NCBI GenBank assembly: GCA_022453515.1
Contig: JAJNNY010000042.1
Span: 124,001-188,000 of the forward strand
Direction: 5' to 3'
From: Astrocystis sublimbata
Taxonomy: Eukaryota > Ascomycota > Sordariomycetes > Xylariales > Xylariaceae
DNA length: 64,000 nucleotides
Positions within the stretch are counted from its first letter, which is position 1. Every line of letters begins with the position of its first letter. The position numbers and the translations under genes are program-made. Below the pieces are notes generated by a model. The model did not search any database and was not told the origin of the DNA. It worked only from the letters and a program-made list of their open reading frames with translations. Below, piece after piece: positions 33,240 through 44,720 of the stretch.

Positions 33240-34616
33240 CACTGCATTTTCGACTACATATAAAGAAGAGGACTGAATCACCTCGCTGACTTGGGTGGGA
33301 ATGTCGTGCTGGAGAGTCATCTACCTGCCGGGGCTTCATACTTACGTCAGCCGGCTCAGGGACGTTGGTCGAGGGTCAGGACCCGGCCGACTGGTCGAGG
33401 AGGTGGCGGAAGTATGGAGTCATGGTGGGTACTCTTGAAGTGGACAGTTGCAACTGCCGAATATATGAGGCTCTGCAATGCTACTGGGGAAGTCCAGATT
33501 GTATGACTTATGGTTGGTTGCACTGCTTTTTAAGCCCCAAAGAAGAGCATAAGGTTGAAACACTTGGGCATCTTGAGCTACAAAGGAGCTGATGTGGTAG
33601 GATCACTTCGGCTTCCTCGGTAAAGGGGAAGGACCTCTGTCATCGATTATACTTCACTGCATTTTTGAGCCCCAAAGGCGGGCCCAAGGTCGGACCACTC
33701 GGGCGTCCTGGGGATCTCCCAACGGTGAGTTAAGCTGCAAAGGAGTGAATATTTAATGACTTCCGTAGATGATGTGGCTCCCGTGAGATATCCACTGCAT
33801 TTCCAGCTGCAAAGGGCGACATGGAATAAGGCCATTTGAGCCTCCTAACATGATATTACACACCTGGTTTGACTGCGATTTTCATTGTAAACGAAAGGAC
33901 AGAGTTGTATGTCTTATGCGTAGTACACAAAAGTGCCAAGGTGAGAGGTATCACGCACTGCTTTTTTAGCTCCGAAGGAAAGCATAAGGTCGCAATCGCG
34001 GATCTGATCCTGTCTGCACTGCTACTAGGTACTGAGAATATACCGCCACAGAGCCGCATTTTTCCAACACTTTCGACTGCCCAACTAGTTCAATTCCACT
34101 GCAATTTTAGACCCAAGGGAAACGATAGGGTAGGACCACCGGAGTCAACGTTGTGCATTGGTGTGGCATTGTACTGCAGCTTTAGCTGTAAAGTATTGGT
34201 TAGAATAGGGATCACTTCAGCCTCATGGGCATATACTTGTGCCCACTATACCCTCCTTTTGCACTGCGTTTTTAGCCCTAAAGAAGAATACAGATATACG
34301 TGTCCTAATGCATGGCCTCTTTCTATACCCCTCGACGGAATGGGGGCCTCTTCACTGCATCTTAGCCCCAAAGGAGCAGATAGGGTGACCTCCTCCTGCG
34401 CTTAGGACTTCACGATCAAGCTCCCAGGTTGGCTGTTGATATTTGTATGATCTACCTCGCATATTTCGGTGAACGAACTTGCACTGCATTTTTAGCCCCA
34501 GAGGAGCCTATGGAATAGCGGTCACTTCAGTCTCATGGGTTAGGGTTTTCAAAATACGCGTCCGCGGCTATTACACTGCTTTTTTAGCCTCAAAGGAGGG
34601 TCCCTACCCTATTTAT

Positions 34617-34900
34617 ACTTGGTATTGATCAAGTCATACACCAAACTAAAACCTGACAGAAATGTTGCAAGCTGTATCCAACAGCTGAAGTAAAGTGTTG
34701 CTCTCTGCCCTTACCGGTACTTACATCTCTAAGGGAGTCCTAAGTGTTTCCTGTCCCTTTCCCTCTTTCTCCCTCTTTATTACTCACTTGCCATGTAAAT
34801 TAATCACTAAATCTTATGAGTTCCTAAAGTCTTATTCTTGATTCTCTCCCTAGCTCGTGTCTCTAGTATATTCATCATCACTTATCATTGAAAAGTTCAA
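34617..34900. repeat. Tail block 1 of a larger duplication
   Basis: Follows the first group of units. It is alignable by eye to 35290-35600: CAAGTCATACACCAAACTAA against CAAGGCATAACATACCAAAT, GTGTTTCCTGTCC against ATATTTCCTGTTCC, CTCTTTATTACTCACTTGCC against CTCTTCGTTACTTACCCAAG, and ATCACTAAATCTTATGAGTT against ATCACTAACTCTCATAGGTT. Diverged, but co-linear over about 280 bases. Confidence 0.65.
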
Positions 34901-35289
34901 TTCAACCTCGACTCAGGGTCTCCGTTAAGGAGACCTGAATTTAAAGCACATCAAAACTTGATTCCTTACTACAAACCTAAGTAAGTATGTAAGTCGCTAC
35001 TCGCGCTTGGTGCATGAGGGTAGGTCTCAGTCAAGCTTACATTACCCATTCACCTAGGTAGTCTAAGTACATGGATGTCATTGAGCGGTCAATAGCTTGC
35101 CCTGACATCCTCGAAATGGCGGCAATGGAGTCATCCAATAACGTTGTGATGTTGCCTCACTGCTTTTTAAGCCCCAAAGGAGGAGACAACGATAGATATC
35201 TTTCGGGCTTCCTGCATGAAAATCATACGACATGCTGCTTTCACTGCATTTTTAGCCCCAAAGGAGAGGGCTTCTGTAGCATTGCATTG

Positions 35290-35600
35290 CCAAATCAAGG
35301 CATAACATACCAAATTTAGAACCTGAGTAACAGCAGTATGTAAGTTAACAGCAAGCAGTATCTAACCGCTTGAATTAGTACCTGATATGTTTCCTTACCT
35401 TGGACACTTACTTCCATGGGATAGTTTCAAATATTTCCTGTTCCTCTCCCTCTTCGTTACTTACCCAAGATATGCACCTAAAGGCTACCATATCCATCAC
35501 TAACTCTCATAGGTTCCTTCCCAAACTCAGATCATTGAGTATCGCCTTAGCCCGGGTTAACATCATCTACACTATTAAATATTATTCACCATTCAAGCAA
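35290..35600. repeat. Tail block 2 of a larger duplication
   Basis: Follows the second group of units (35158 and 35242) as tail 1 follows the first group. A third, much weaker match may follow the units at 35937 and 36033 (about 36090-36290, sharing GGTACTTATTTTCCAGGGG-like and CTCACTAGCTG-like pieces). Confidence 0.6.
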
Positions 35601-36075
35601 ACTTGAACACAAGGAAGTTTGCCTGTCTGTCTGTATGTATGTCCGTTGACAAGAGCTGAACTCATAACTTGGCCATTGTCGCATAACTTAGGTGGTGTCT
35701 ACTACCTACCTAGGTACCTAATGTAAGGATACCCAACGACAATGTCTGCCCTACACTGCATTTTTAGCCGTAACAGAGAGAGACAAACCTAGATAGATAG
35801 GTGTCATGACTCATACGAGCTCCTCCAGCTCCCTCTCCTCCCTGCATAGAAGTAATCAGTCCGGTCATCTACCTGCCTATCATCGGTGACCCTCTCGCTG
35901 TCAAAGTGAGGCGCGTGTCAGACTTTCACTGCATTTTTAGCCACAAAGGAGAGGAGGAGTAAGAGGAGGACCTTCATGAACATCCGTGCAACACAACACA
36001 ACATTGGGGGTTAATGTAACCACATCTCTTTTCACTGCATTTTTAGCTCTAAAGGAGGCCTTACGTTACACTATG

Positions 36076-37222
36076 AACTTCGACATACGATTCAAAACCA
36101 AAGCTGGGTAGAACCTAAACTTTAAGAACACCATGGCATCTCATAGCTTGAGTAGGTGCATAAGTGTCTATCTTGACTACCCACTCCTCTCGGGTACTTA
36201 TTTTCCAGGGGTAGATCTCATTCTTTTTGCAACTCACTAGCTGTCTAAAATTCTTACCTCTCTCTACTCAAATAACGTCCCCCAGTCAGCAGGCAGACGA
36301 CTTGCACAATTCATGCAGTGTTAGAATCATATCGAATCCCTACGTGCAGTAACATAGACAGTAGCGTCTCTAGTAGGTACTTAAGTAATTAGCCCCCAGC
36401 ACACGCGATTTCAAGAGACAACAATCAAGCCTCTTTAACCTTTGAATTTTCCGTCTATTTGTACAATGGCAAAATACCCTTAGCGAGCAAGCAAGCATGT
36501 TCGCTTGCTAAAGAATCGCGCAGTTCTGCGCCGAAGCACCATGTAAATCACTAAGTCTACCCTTGCTCCAATCAACCAAAACAATCACTTTTCTGCCCAT
36601 CGCATCCCATCTCGTCCCATCACAACTACCCCTGACAATGCTTGCCCAACAAGAAAATGGATTAGTTGACTGTACGTGACTTCATAACGCCGTGTAAGCT
36701 TCTCAAGAACGAACCGAGAATCGATACCATTTTCCTTTATCGTTTCTTGATAGAAATCTCAATCAGTGACCAGGTCGAAGCACCTTGCGTCATTAAACAA
36801 GAATGGGGAACCGGAGACTGTTTTCCGTCGGTATGTATATCCGTGGAGTCTATGATGAAGAGTTTGAAAGTAATTTTGCTTGTTTATTTGTTTCACTTCC
36901 CCCGCAGGGACTTCCATCAACGTGGCGTTGAATATCTAGGCGACCAGGTAAAGCCGGCCAGATTGGAATGGTCTTAACACTAATCTGACATGTTTGATTC
37001 AGGTGGGCTTTCCGGGGGGTTGGGCCGCGCCTGTCTTGTGAGTCCTCGAGTTGGTATCCGATATGAAACCCGAGCGTGAGTCGCTTGGACTATGATTGCA
37101 AGATAGGCCTTTTGTGAAAATTATTCGCCCTCGGACGAGCAAAAGTCGCTCGAATTCGATGCAGGGTTCCGAAGCTGCGTGGTCTGACATCCTCCGATTG
37201 AATTATATTTTTCATCTGTAGC
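36076..37222. other. Intergenic after the repeat array
   Basis: Short frames only (longest 36666-36977, no resemblance). Includes the 3' flank of the mitoferrin gene. Confidence 0.5.
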
Positions 37223-38705
37223 TTATGACGCGGCTGCATTGGTACGAATGAAGTATGCCCTAGGACGTGACTGTGTCAGCAGAGATCGAGCCATTTCAGA
37301 TATACTTTGCCATCTACTTACTTGGAGGCCTCATACGCTGACCAGCATATGGCGGTGCTGGGCATGGTTGTGACAATTCTCGGCCGGACACCCTTGAAGA
37401 AGCCGCGAATGCCCTCTCTCCGGTACAACAGGTTGCAACCTTCCACGAAACCGTTCACAGACCGCAGCTCAGGGTCACTAGCAGTTCCGCGCGTTTGCAG
37501 CATGGTCTTGATAACATCCATAGGTGTGGTAAGGGCGGCAGCGACACCACCAGCCACGGCGCCAGCTGTGCAATGCGTGAACGGATCGTAAGACTTGGTG
37601 GGGTTCATTGAGAGTGATATGGACTCGTAAGCGAGGAATTGGAGGGCGGTGAAGGGAACCGTCATGGATAATGTGGTCGGATAGGAGATGTAGAAAGCGC
37701 TTATGCCCTCGGTCTTGTAGATGGTTCTTGCGCAGTCCGTCATGGAGCGATACATGGTTTTGGAGTTTTGCATCTGCATGCGCTGCTTGATAACTGCAAA
37801 GACGCATTAGAGAACACACACGAGGCTCTCACTTGGGGATGCACCGCAGCAGACTGCGGCGCAAGAATATTAAGCCAACATACCGTCAAAGGGGTTCATC
37901 AGTGCATCGCTGGCAATTGTTGCGCAAGCTCCACTGGTGGCTACGACATCATGTTAGTTCCCAGCCCTTGGCTTCCTCCACAAAGAGCAGGGAGGTGAGC
38001 ATACCAGATGCGAGAGGGTGATGTACGCCTGTTTTATTGCCACCCATGACATGCTTGACAGCTTCGTAGGTCGCGAAGTAGACGGCGTGAGCAGGGCCTG
38101 TGCAATTGCGGTTTTGTCAACAATGATGATCGTTTGGTGGGGGAGGGGGGACAAGTGGGAGGATGATGCATACCGGCGCCCACAACGACACTGGACATGC
38201 CCCTCCAAAGGTTCATGACGCCTTCAGCGCTCGCTATGCGCATCGTGCTCTGTATCATGCCCTTGTAGGCGGTGGAAGCCGAGGGACTTATGATTTGCAT
38301 CCGTGTCTGTGCGCATGTAAATTAGCTCATGAAGGTCGGTGACGCCGGTTACGCCAGGGTGTTTTGGCCTCTTGGACCATCTGGCAGTGACAATGCAACG
38401 CACCTTGATAGCATCGACGGGATACATGACGGTATGCTCCTGTACTGACGTTTAGCGAAAGGGGTGCCCCCAGCACGGCGTGTGTGCGTGCACATGGTGG
38501 TCATACCGCTATGCCGGCAAAAGCACCAGCGAGCATGTTCTGGAAGAGGGAGAAGTTGGGCGGCAGAGCCTCATAGCTATCATCAAGAGCCGGGTCAGTC
38601 ACACAGACAGAAGGGCCAGTTGGCGGCAGCAGGAGATGGACAGGCGCAGGAGGGGCAGGGACAGACATACTCGTACTCGACGGGCTCGCCAGTGGGCTGG
38701 GCCAT
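37223..38705 (-). CDS. MRS4: Mitochondrial iron carrier (Mrs3/Mrs4, mitoferrin)
   Basis: Eight exons on the minus strand: 38705..38671, 38576..38507, 38439..38404, 38306..38174, 38097..38005, 37940..37884, 37793..37322, 37259..37223. The product has 310 residues, the usual carrier size. It imports iron over the inner mitochondrial membrane for Fe-S and heme synthesis. The three carrier repeats show the Px[DE]xx[KR] signatures YPVDAIKTR, NPFDVIKQR and TPMDVIKTM. Mrs3/4-type landmarks are ALPPNFSLFQNMLAGAFAGI, MQIISPSASTAYKGM, ASATSGACATIASDALMNP and STAICWSAYEASK. The last small exon adds AYFIRTNAAAS; reading on through its GTAAGT donor would end the protein two codons earlier. Introns are many and short. 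An in-frame upstream ATG at 38816 would add 37 residues; the shorter form fits relatives. MRS3 and MRS4 are not separable here. Confidence 0.92.
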
Positions 38706-40933
38706 GTTGGCCACAGCGGTCGGGCCGTCGCCGAAGGTCTTGGGTTGAAGCGCCAGGGTTGCGTTGGGGGGGAGGTATCGTGCGCTGTCGCCGCGAGAAC
38801 AAGTGCTCCGTGTCAAGCTGAGGCACAGGTTGCTTCCACAAGGACTTATGGACTGGTATGGGTGCGTGCTCGGAGTCGACGGATGGTAGGTGTGTGTTCA
38901 AGCGGTCGGGGAGTTGGACGGTTTGCTGGCGGAGCTGGGCAAGGCGAGGCAGACAGACAATGAGGGCTCGGTGTTGGCAAAAGGGTCGGTGGCAGTCGCA
39001 ACCAACAATGAGGTTATTTCAGGTGTTGCGATTGCTGGTGATGCGGGATACGCTGGATGCGCTAGCCGTACGGGGTAGTTCGTCGATATGTACAGAGTAC
39101 TCCAGGGCGGGGACGGCGGCAGGTAAGTACCTACATGTAGGTACTGCAGGTGCAAGTGGTATTATGATGAATGAAAAGTGTCGAGTGTTGCTGTAATCGT
39201 GAAACCAGCAGTCGAGGCAGTGACGATGCTGGCTGGGCTCAGACTGAGAGGAAGTCTCGTGGGTCTGGGTCTAAGTTGTGTTCGCTCTGACGGCGACGTT
39301 GCGTTTCCGGGCGGGATCCGAGAAAAAGCCAGCAATGACAATGACAGAGGTAGGTACCTCCTGGAGGGTCCTTTCTGGCTGGGGATGCTGCCACTAGGAG
39401 GTAGGTCGAGGTATTTTGATCTGATAACTTTTTGATGCTAACCGTCATTGCGGACTAGCGTCGCTCTCCAGCTGCCCAGCTCGCCAGCCAGGCCAACAAT
39501 CTCGCAGGTGCGCCTCCTCCTGCTTACCCGCCAAGCTCCTGCCTCGCCTGCCCCGGCACGTCGCCCCCCCCCCCCCCCCCCCCTCCGGTGCGACCTGCCT
39601 ATTGGCCACCAGCCACCTCCCCCAGTGCCTTCCCGTGCGCTCACCCGCCTCGCCGGGCCCGCAGCAACGCAACTGCCTGTCCCATACGAAGATCATGAAT
39701 GGACATGCTTTTGCGTAATGCCGTGGATGTAATATAGATCTGAGCCATCTGATATACCTACCTACATACTGTAGATGCCTAGGAGCAGTATCGGACGCAG
39801 TTCTACAATAAATGGAGGCGTCATGTCCTCACCACCTGGTCAACCCCTCGATTTCCTACTCCTCTTTCCCATAGAGCTAGGTTAGTCCATTACCTTTCCA
39901 TATTGACTAATGGCCGGAGAAAAGCATTTAAAGGTTGGCGGCTCGGCCAATCTGCAGAATAGCGTCGGATACCCCTCGTACGGTAGGAAAATATGAGCAT
40001 AGTATCAACGAAGCGCGCAGACTTTCCGTAGTACGCACTCCGGCATGCGCTCCACCGGCCCTGGCAGGGTCTGGCAGGGTCCCCCGCCGGTATCGCAACT
40101 TGTTATCGTAGCTTGTCGGCCTGTTTTGGAGAGCTGTTTCTCTTATCGCTGTCAGCCCCAAGCCCGCACCTCTTCCGCATCTTCTCTGCCCCTCCTTCGT
40201 CTGCAACCCCGGAAACAGGGCAGCCAATTTCGTAAGTACGAACCCCTCTGCATGTGAGAGTTTTCTATCCCCGAGCTCTGACCGCCACCCGATGGAACGC
40301 CGGGATCGACGCCTTGGCTTGCTAGATATTTGAGTTGATATGAGGTGAGAAACACACATCGTGTTATCGGAATGAAAACTAGATACATAAGCAGGCCCGG
40401 TTTGTTATATCTACCCAAACCATGCAAACCCATTTCGTACTTGTAAATCAAGAACGGATATTAGAAGATTGAGAGAGATATAAACCATCTCCAAAAGAAG
40501 TAAAACTCAACTACTATGTAAGACACTAAACACTCACGAGATGCGAAAGCTACACCAGCTAACAGACGACTTATAGAAATCAGTTATGTTATATCATTAA
40601 CGGCTACATGACGTTACTATCAATATAAAAATCACAGTCAGCCTTTAGAGGTATTATCTCATGTATTTATTATCTAGGTACTGCATAGGCATGGAGAGGA
40701 ACCTTGCCCCCATATAGTGGTATCAATGTGCTCTGCCCCTGCTCTACTCTGCTCTACTCTGTTCTCCTCTCCTCCTCTAGACAGAAGCAATGAAAAACCC
40801 AACAAGACAAACAATCAATCAACGCCCGACACGCCCTTCCGAATAGCCCGCTCTACCATGCATGCAGTTTAGTCCCGTAAATTAAACAAACGAACCATAG
40901 ACCAAACCAAGCAAAGCACCGTCATTCTCATCC
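38706..40933. other. Intergenic
   Basis: Promoter of the mitoferrin gene on the left and the 3' flank of ATG9 on the right. Short frames only. Contains a 20-base C tract and TAGGTACCT-type motifs (about 39130 and 39350). Confidence 0.5.
39564..39583. repeat. Homopolymer C tract, 20 bases
   Basis: Twenty consecutive C on the plus strand followed by TCC; its exact length is liable to sequencing or assembly error. Confidence 0.9.
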
Positions 40934-43859
40934 TCACATAACCCCCCGATGATTCAAATGCGCCTCCTGGAACTGCTTCAGCATCGTCACCACGCCCGGG
41001 CCGTCATCGTGATCCGCACTATTCGGCCCCGTGTTCTCCCTACTCAGCAGCCCCTTACTCGGCGATCCCTCCCACGTCGACTCGCCAAGACGAGCAACAC
41101 TCTCCTCGATATCGCCATCATCCGTGTAATTCGTAGTCTGTCGCTGAAGGACATTTCGACCTCCTGCTCCTGCTCCTCCAAATCCACTCATCTCGCCCGA
41201 CTCTTCGATGATGCTGTCTCCAGGAAATAATCCCCGTTGTGGCCGCGACCGCGGCGGTGTGCGCCCGGCTGCCATGGATATGGACGACGACGGTTGATTA
41301 TGGGGGTCTAGTAGCATCGAGGCCATCGGCGACGGCGCTACGCGTTCACCTGGCCCGAACCTCGCCGCTCTCCCACCAGCCGGCTGAGATCCGGGAACCC
41401 GAGCTCTCGATGGTTCACCCCGTCCCGTCCGAGATGTCCGCATATCCGCAGCCAGCGTCGGCGAAGTGAGGCCTGGGAACGCAGGAGGCGGGTGGAACTG
41501 GTGTCTGCCTGCCGGTCCGAGCGGATGAGCGTTGGGGAGGCCGCTGCGCGGGTTGTAGACGTAGTTGTCCAAGAACCCGTGCATCGACGCCTGCATCTTG
41601 CCGTGCTTGGTCGCATAGTAGTCCTCGCGGGCATCGGCGACGTTATTATCCTGCTGCGGGCGCGTGCCTCGCGCATCTCGCTGGAAGTCGAAAACGGCAA
41701 ACGAGCACACGTATCCGAGTCCGTCGACATGGATGGTGAACTCGCGGAAGAAGTCGACGATCTGGTCGCTGCAGTTCGGCAGAGCGAAGAGGAGTATAAG
41801 GGGTGTTATCATGATGCCGAGCAGCTCTTCGAGGAAGATGGCGATCCTGGGCTTGTAGAGTTCCGAGAACTCTGTCTTGACGTCGAAGCTGTGCAGCCGG
41901 CCTTTCCAGTGGTCTGGCTCGTAGTGTGTGTACTCAACGACGCTGCGCATCGCGAACTCAGGGTCGAACACGTCGTTCTCCTCCGAGATCATGCCTCTAG
42001 CCACCGCCCAGATGGTTGTCAAGATGGCAACAAATGCGAAAGCATTCATGCCAGGGAAGATCTCAAAGTCGACAAACATCTCGGGATCGGAGAAGCCGAT
42101 GATCGCGATGACAGCTATCAAGGCGCCTGCAACGAACTGAACAGTCCGAGCAGCTGACTCGGTTTTCTTCTTGGGGAATTGATCGATGTAGTGTTTGGCA
42201 TATGGGTGCGACATGTTCAGCCGTTCCTCAAACAGATGTGGCAGCTCGTTGAACTCTCGGAACTTCCACCTTGCGAGCGGTGTGTATTGCCGAGCTCCGA
42301 TAGAGGAGGTGTTGGTTTTGAATTCCTATAAACACATTAGCGAATTTGGGTCATTTGGGTCATTTGGCGTTGATAAGGTAGCTTACATTATAGTAGGTGA
42401 AGATGAAATCAATCACTAGACCACCCGTCACGAACAAAACCAGGATCGAGTTCATCAAAGCCGCAAAGACGAACCGTGTCCGCATCTCCCGGCTGAGCTG
42501 GCCTCGATGATCAGATTTGAGCACACGTTGGTGAACTTGACCACCCTCGTTAAAGATGAGGTCCAACACTCCAAACTGCACTGTCCATTCAAGCGATCTC
42601 GAGAATGCTTGCCGATTGCGGAGGAAAGGGAAAGGCACGGTGAGATTGAGGATGTCCTTGTTGAAGAGAGCGATGATATAGTTTTCTCGTCTCATCAGCC
42701 TGTTGGCTATGTCGTGGGCGTCTAATCGCTCCTTCGATTGGCTTGCTACGTGAGTTCCGAGCTGCTTCGAAAGGAACTTGCGCTGCGAGGGTGTGATATT
42801 GGTAGCCGTCTTGACATTCTGATCCCGGAGACTGGTTATCTTGGAGACAACGTCTTGCCAAGAGACCGTCTGCATGTCTTCCTCGGGAATCTCGAGAAGA
42901 TATATGTAAAAATCGCGGATGTGCATGAGCCGCGGCAAATCCAGGATCCATTGAATCGATTTCCAAACGAAATAGAAGCTGCAGATCCAGAGACTCACAT
43001 TCCATAAACCCCACATATGCTTAGTGCACTGAGGTATTAGGATCTGAGACAGGCTCTTACTCTGCCTGATCTTACCGTAGTCTATGCATTGCGTAAGAAG
43101 CGTAAGGAGACTTGCAAGGAAAAACACCTTTCTGCCTAAATGTCAGTATTATATCTATATTTGGGAAAGCCCCTGGCTCGGGGACACGTACATCAGGTGT
43201 AGAGCCCTCTCCAGCATGATACACCACATGCCGGCGCCTAAGTAATAGTCGTAGACGTCCCGGATGAAGACGTCGAGGTTCGAGACATTAGCCCACCTAA
43301 ACATAGCCTTATCCTTAGGACTCGCGACCAATCCGGGTCTTCTGTTGGGTAGACCGGCGTGGTTTTGGCCCGGCATCGGCCCATATCCATATCCATCGTC
43401 TTGATGCAATCTCTGTTGCGTCTGTGCAGCCTCCCACTGCGCCTGTATCCTCCTGCGATTCGGCTGGCCGCGACTGGCGGGGCGACGTGTGTGCTGGGGA
43501 CTCGATGCTCGGCCCTTGCCTTTCGGACTTGCTCCGCTCGGCTCCTCAACCAACAACGATGCAGGCACGTCGTTATCGCCGTCATCCTCGTTCAGGTCCC
43601 ATGGCGGCTCCGAACGCTGCCGATTCCTCGCCGGGACAGCAGCACGTGACGATAGAACGGGACTTCGAGTGGAAATTTGGCTATCGTCAAGGCCATGAGG
43701 CAGATCGTCATCGTGGAAGTTGTGGGCCAGGTTCTCCTCGTCGAGATCGGAGGGGGGGCTGTTCGAGTCGGGGTCGAGATGGCGGTCATCTTGTAGCTGT
43801 CGGTAGAAGGGTCGCTGGTCCTTGTTGGGCACGAGACGCGAGAAGAGATCGCTGGGCAT
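40934..43859 (-). CDS. ATG9: Autophagy-related protein 9 (lipid scramblase of the phagophore)
   Basis: Three exons on the minus strand, 43859..43192, 43131..42387 and 42325..40934, encode 934 residues. Atg9 is the multispanning membrane protein of small Golgi-derived vesicles that seed the autophagosome; it scrambles lipids delivered by Atg2. The first ~220 residues are a hydrophilic, low-complexity cytosolic tail. The conserved core follows: FFLASLLTLLTQCIDYGKIR, QILIPQCTKHMW, RLMRRENYIIALFNKDILNL, GARQYTPLARWKFREFNELP, HPYAKHYIDQFPKKK and the hydrophobic span VQFVAGALIAVIAIIGF. The C-terminal ~250 residues are again disordered and Ser/Gly/Pro-rich after HGKMQASMHGFLDNY. The start MPSDLFSRLVP is used, not an in-frame ATG 20 codons upstream, because Atg9 homologues begin with a similar FSRLVP motif. 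Divergent from COG6, with 861 bases between. Confidence 0.95.
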
Positions 43860-44720
43860 CGTGTTAGTGAGCGTGCCGTTGCCGACGGCCCCTGGTTCGT
43901 GATTCAGTGTCGCGATCAAGGCGTGTGCATAGGCATGACTGGAAGGTCAAAGATTGTGGCAGCAAGCGTAGTGTCACTCGTCGTGGAATGGGAACAGAGT
44001 TGATAAGCTTGGCACCAGGGAAGATGAAGTTGTTGTGTGTTGTGTGTTGTATGGTAGTAAGGAGCCTGACCCAATTCAAGAGCAGTGACGTATTAGCTAC
44101 TCGGTATACCTGGTGTGCAGCTTCACGTACGATGGAGCTATGGCATCTACAAAAAGAACCAACGACAAATGAGTAAAGAGGTAGTGGAAAGAGACTACTC
44201 GTACATATATAGGTCAGGCCGCCTGTCTAAGTTCACAGATGATCGAATATGACTTTACTTGAGGAAAGATAGTGCAATCGCCCAGACGAGAACCTCAATT
44301 GTCGTATCTCACCTACCTCTCGCACTATCAACTGCGCGTGGCCATGAAGTCACCTGCAGGCTGCAGCAGCTAGGCGAGCTAGGTACCGTGCCTAAGGACC
44401 CTGGTGGGTGGATGGGTGGGGCCCAGACAGTGAACCCTGGCCCGCCTGCACAGGTCCCCTCGGCACCTACCTAGGTGGGCATAAATAGGCTACCTACAGC
44501 CAGCCGACTCAGCCGCCAACAGCTGCCCATTGCCATCTCTCTCGTCTCATGTCTCATTGAAGCCAGCTAACATTGGACGGGCATGTGTTAGACTCATGAT
44601 ATGTTGGCGAGTTTCTTTGATTTCTCTGATTCAGTCCTGCCACAATATGCGCTGTTTCATATAAGTCATGTCTTGAGCTGAGAACACAAACAATAAAGGG
44701 ACCGACCCAAATCACACACC
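43860..44720. promoter_or_regulatory. Shared intergenic region of ATG9 and COG6
   Basis: Divergent promoter region of 861 bases. It holds a CCTAGGTGGG/ACCTACCTAGG motif near 44465-44480. No individual operator can be named with confidence. Confidence 0.4.

Larger units (their letters stand above)
33240..36075. repeat. Interspersed array of a ~25-57 base unit, about 16 diverged copies
   Basis: The unit starts CACTGCATTTTTAGCCCCAA and continues AGGAG; in several copies similarity extends to about 57 bases (…ATAGGGT, GGACCACT, then CGGCCTC/CTGGG). Clear starts: 33521, 33655, 33793, 33956, 34097, 34172, 34262, 34353, 34482, 34574, 35158, 35242, 35754, 35937 and 36033. A shortened one lies at 33240, and second-half-only copies at about 33575 and 33732. 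All are in the same orientation. The spacers (roughly 30-120 bases) are mostly unlike each other. One frame of the core reads HCIFSPKG, and several copies share a frame inside two open frames (33869-34405 and 35071-35319). The copies lie between convergent genes and no known transposon, RNA or protein family is recognised. Confidence 0.85.

Noticed and set aside
33240..36075. A CRISPR array
   Set aside because: Fungal genome, irregular spacing, diverged repeats, and unit similarity extending past the core; none of the features of CRISPR.
33240..36300. A centromeric or telomeric satellite
   Set aside because: Flanked closely by normal housekeeping genes, only ~16 units, not AT-rich and no TTAGGG.
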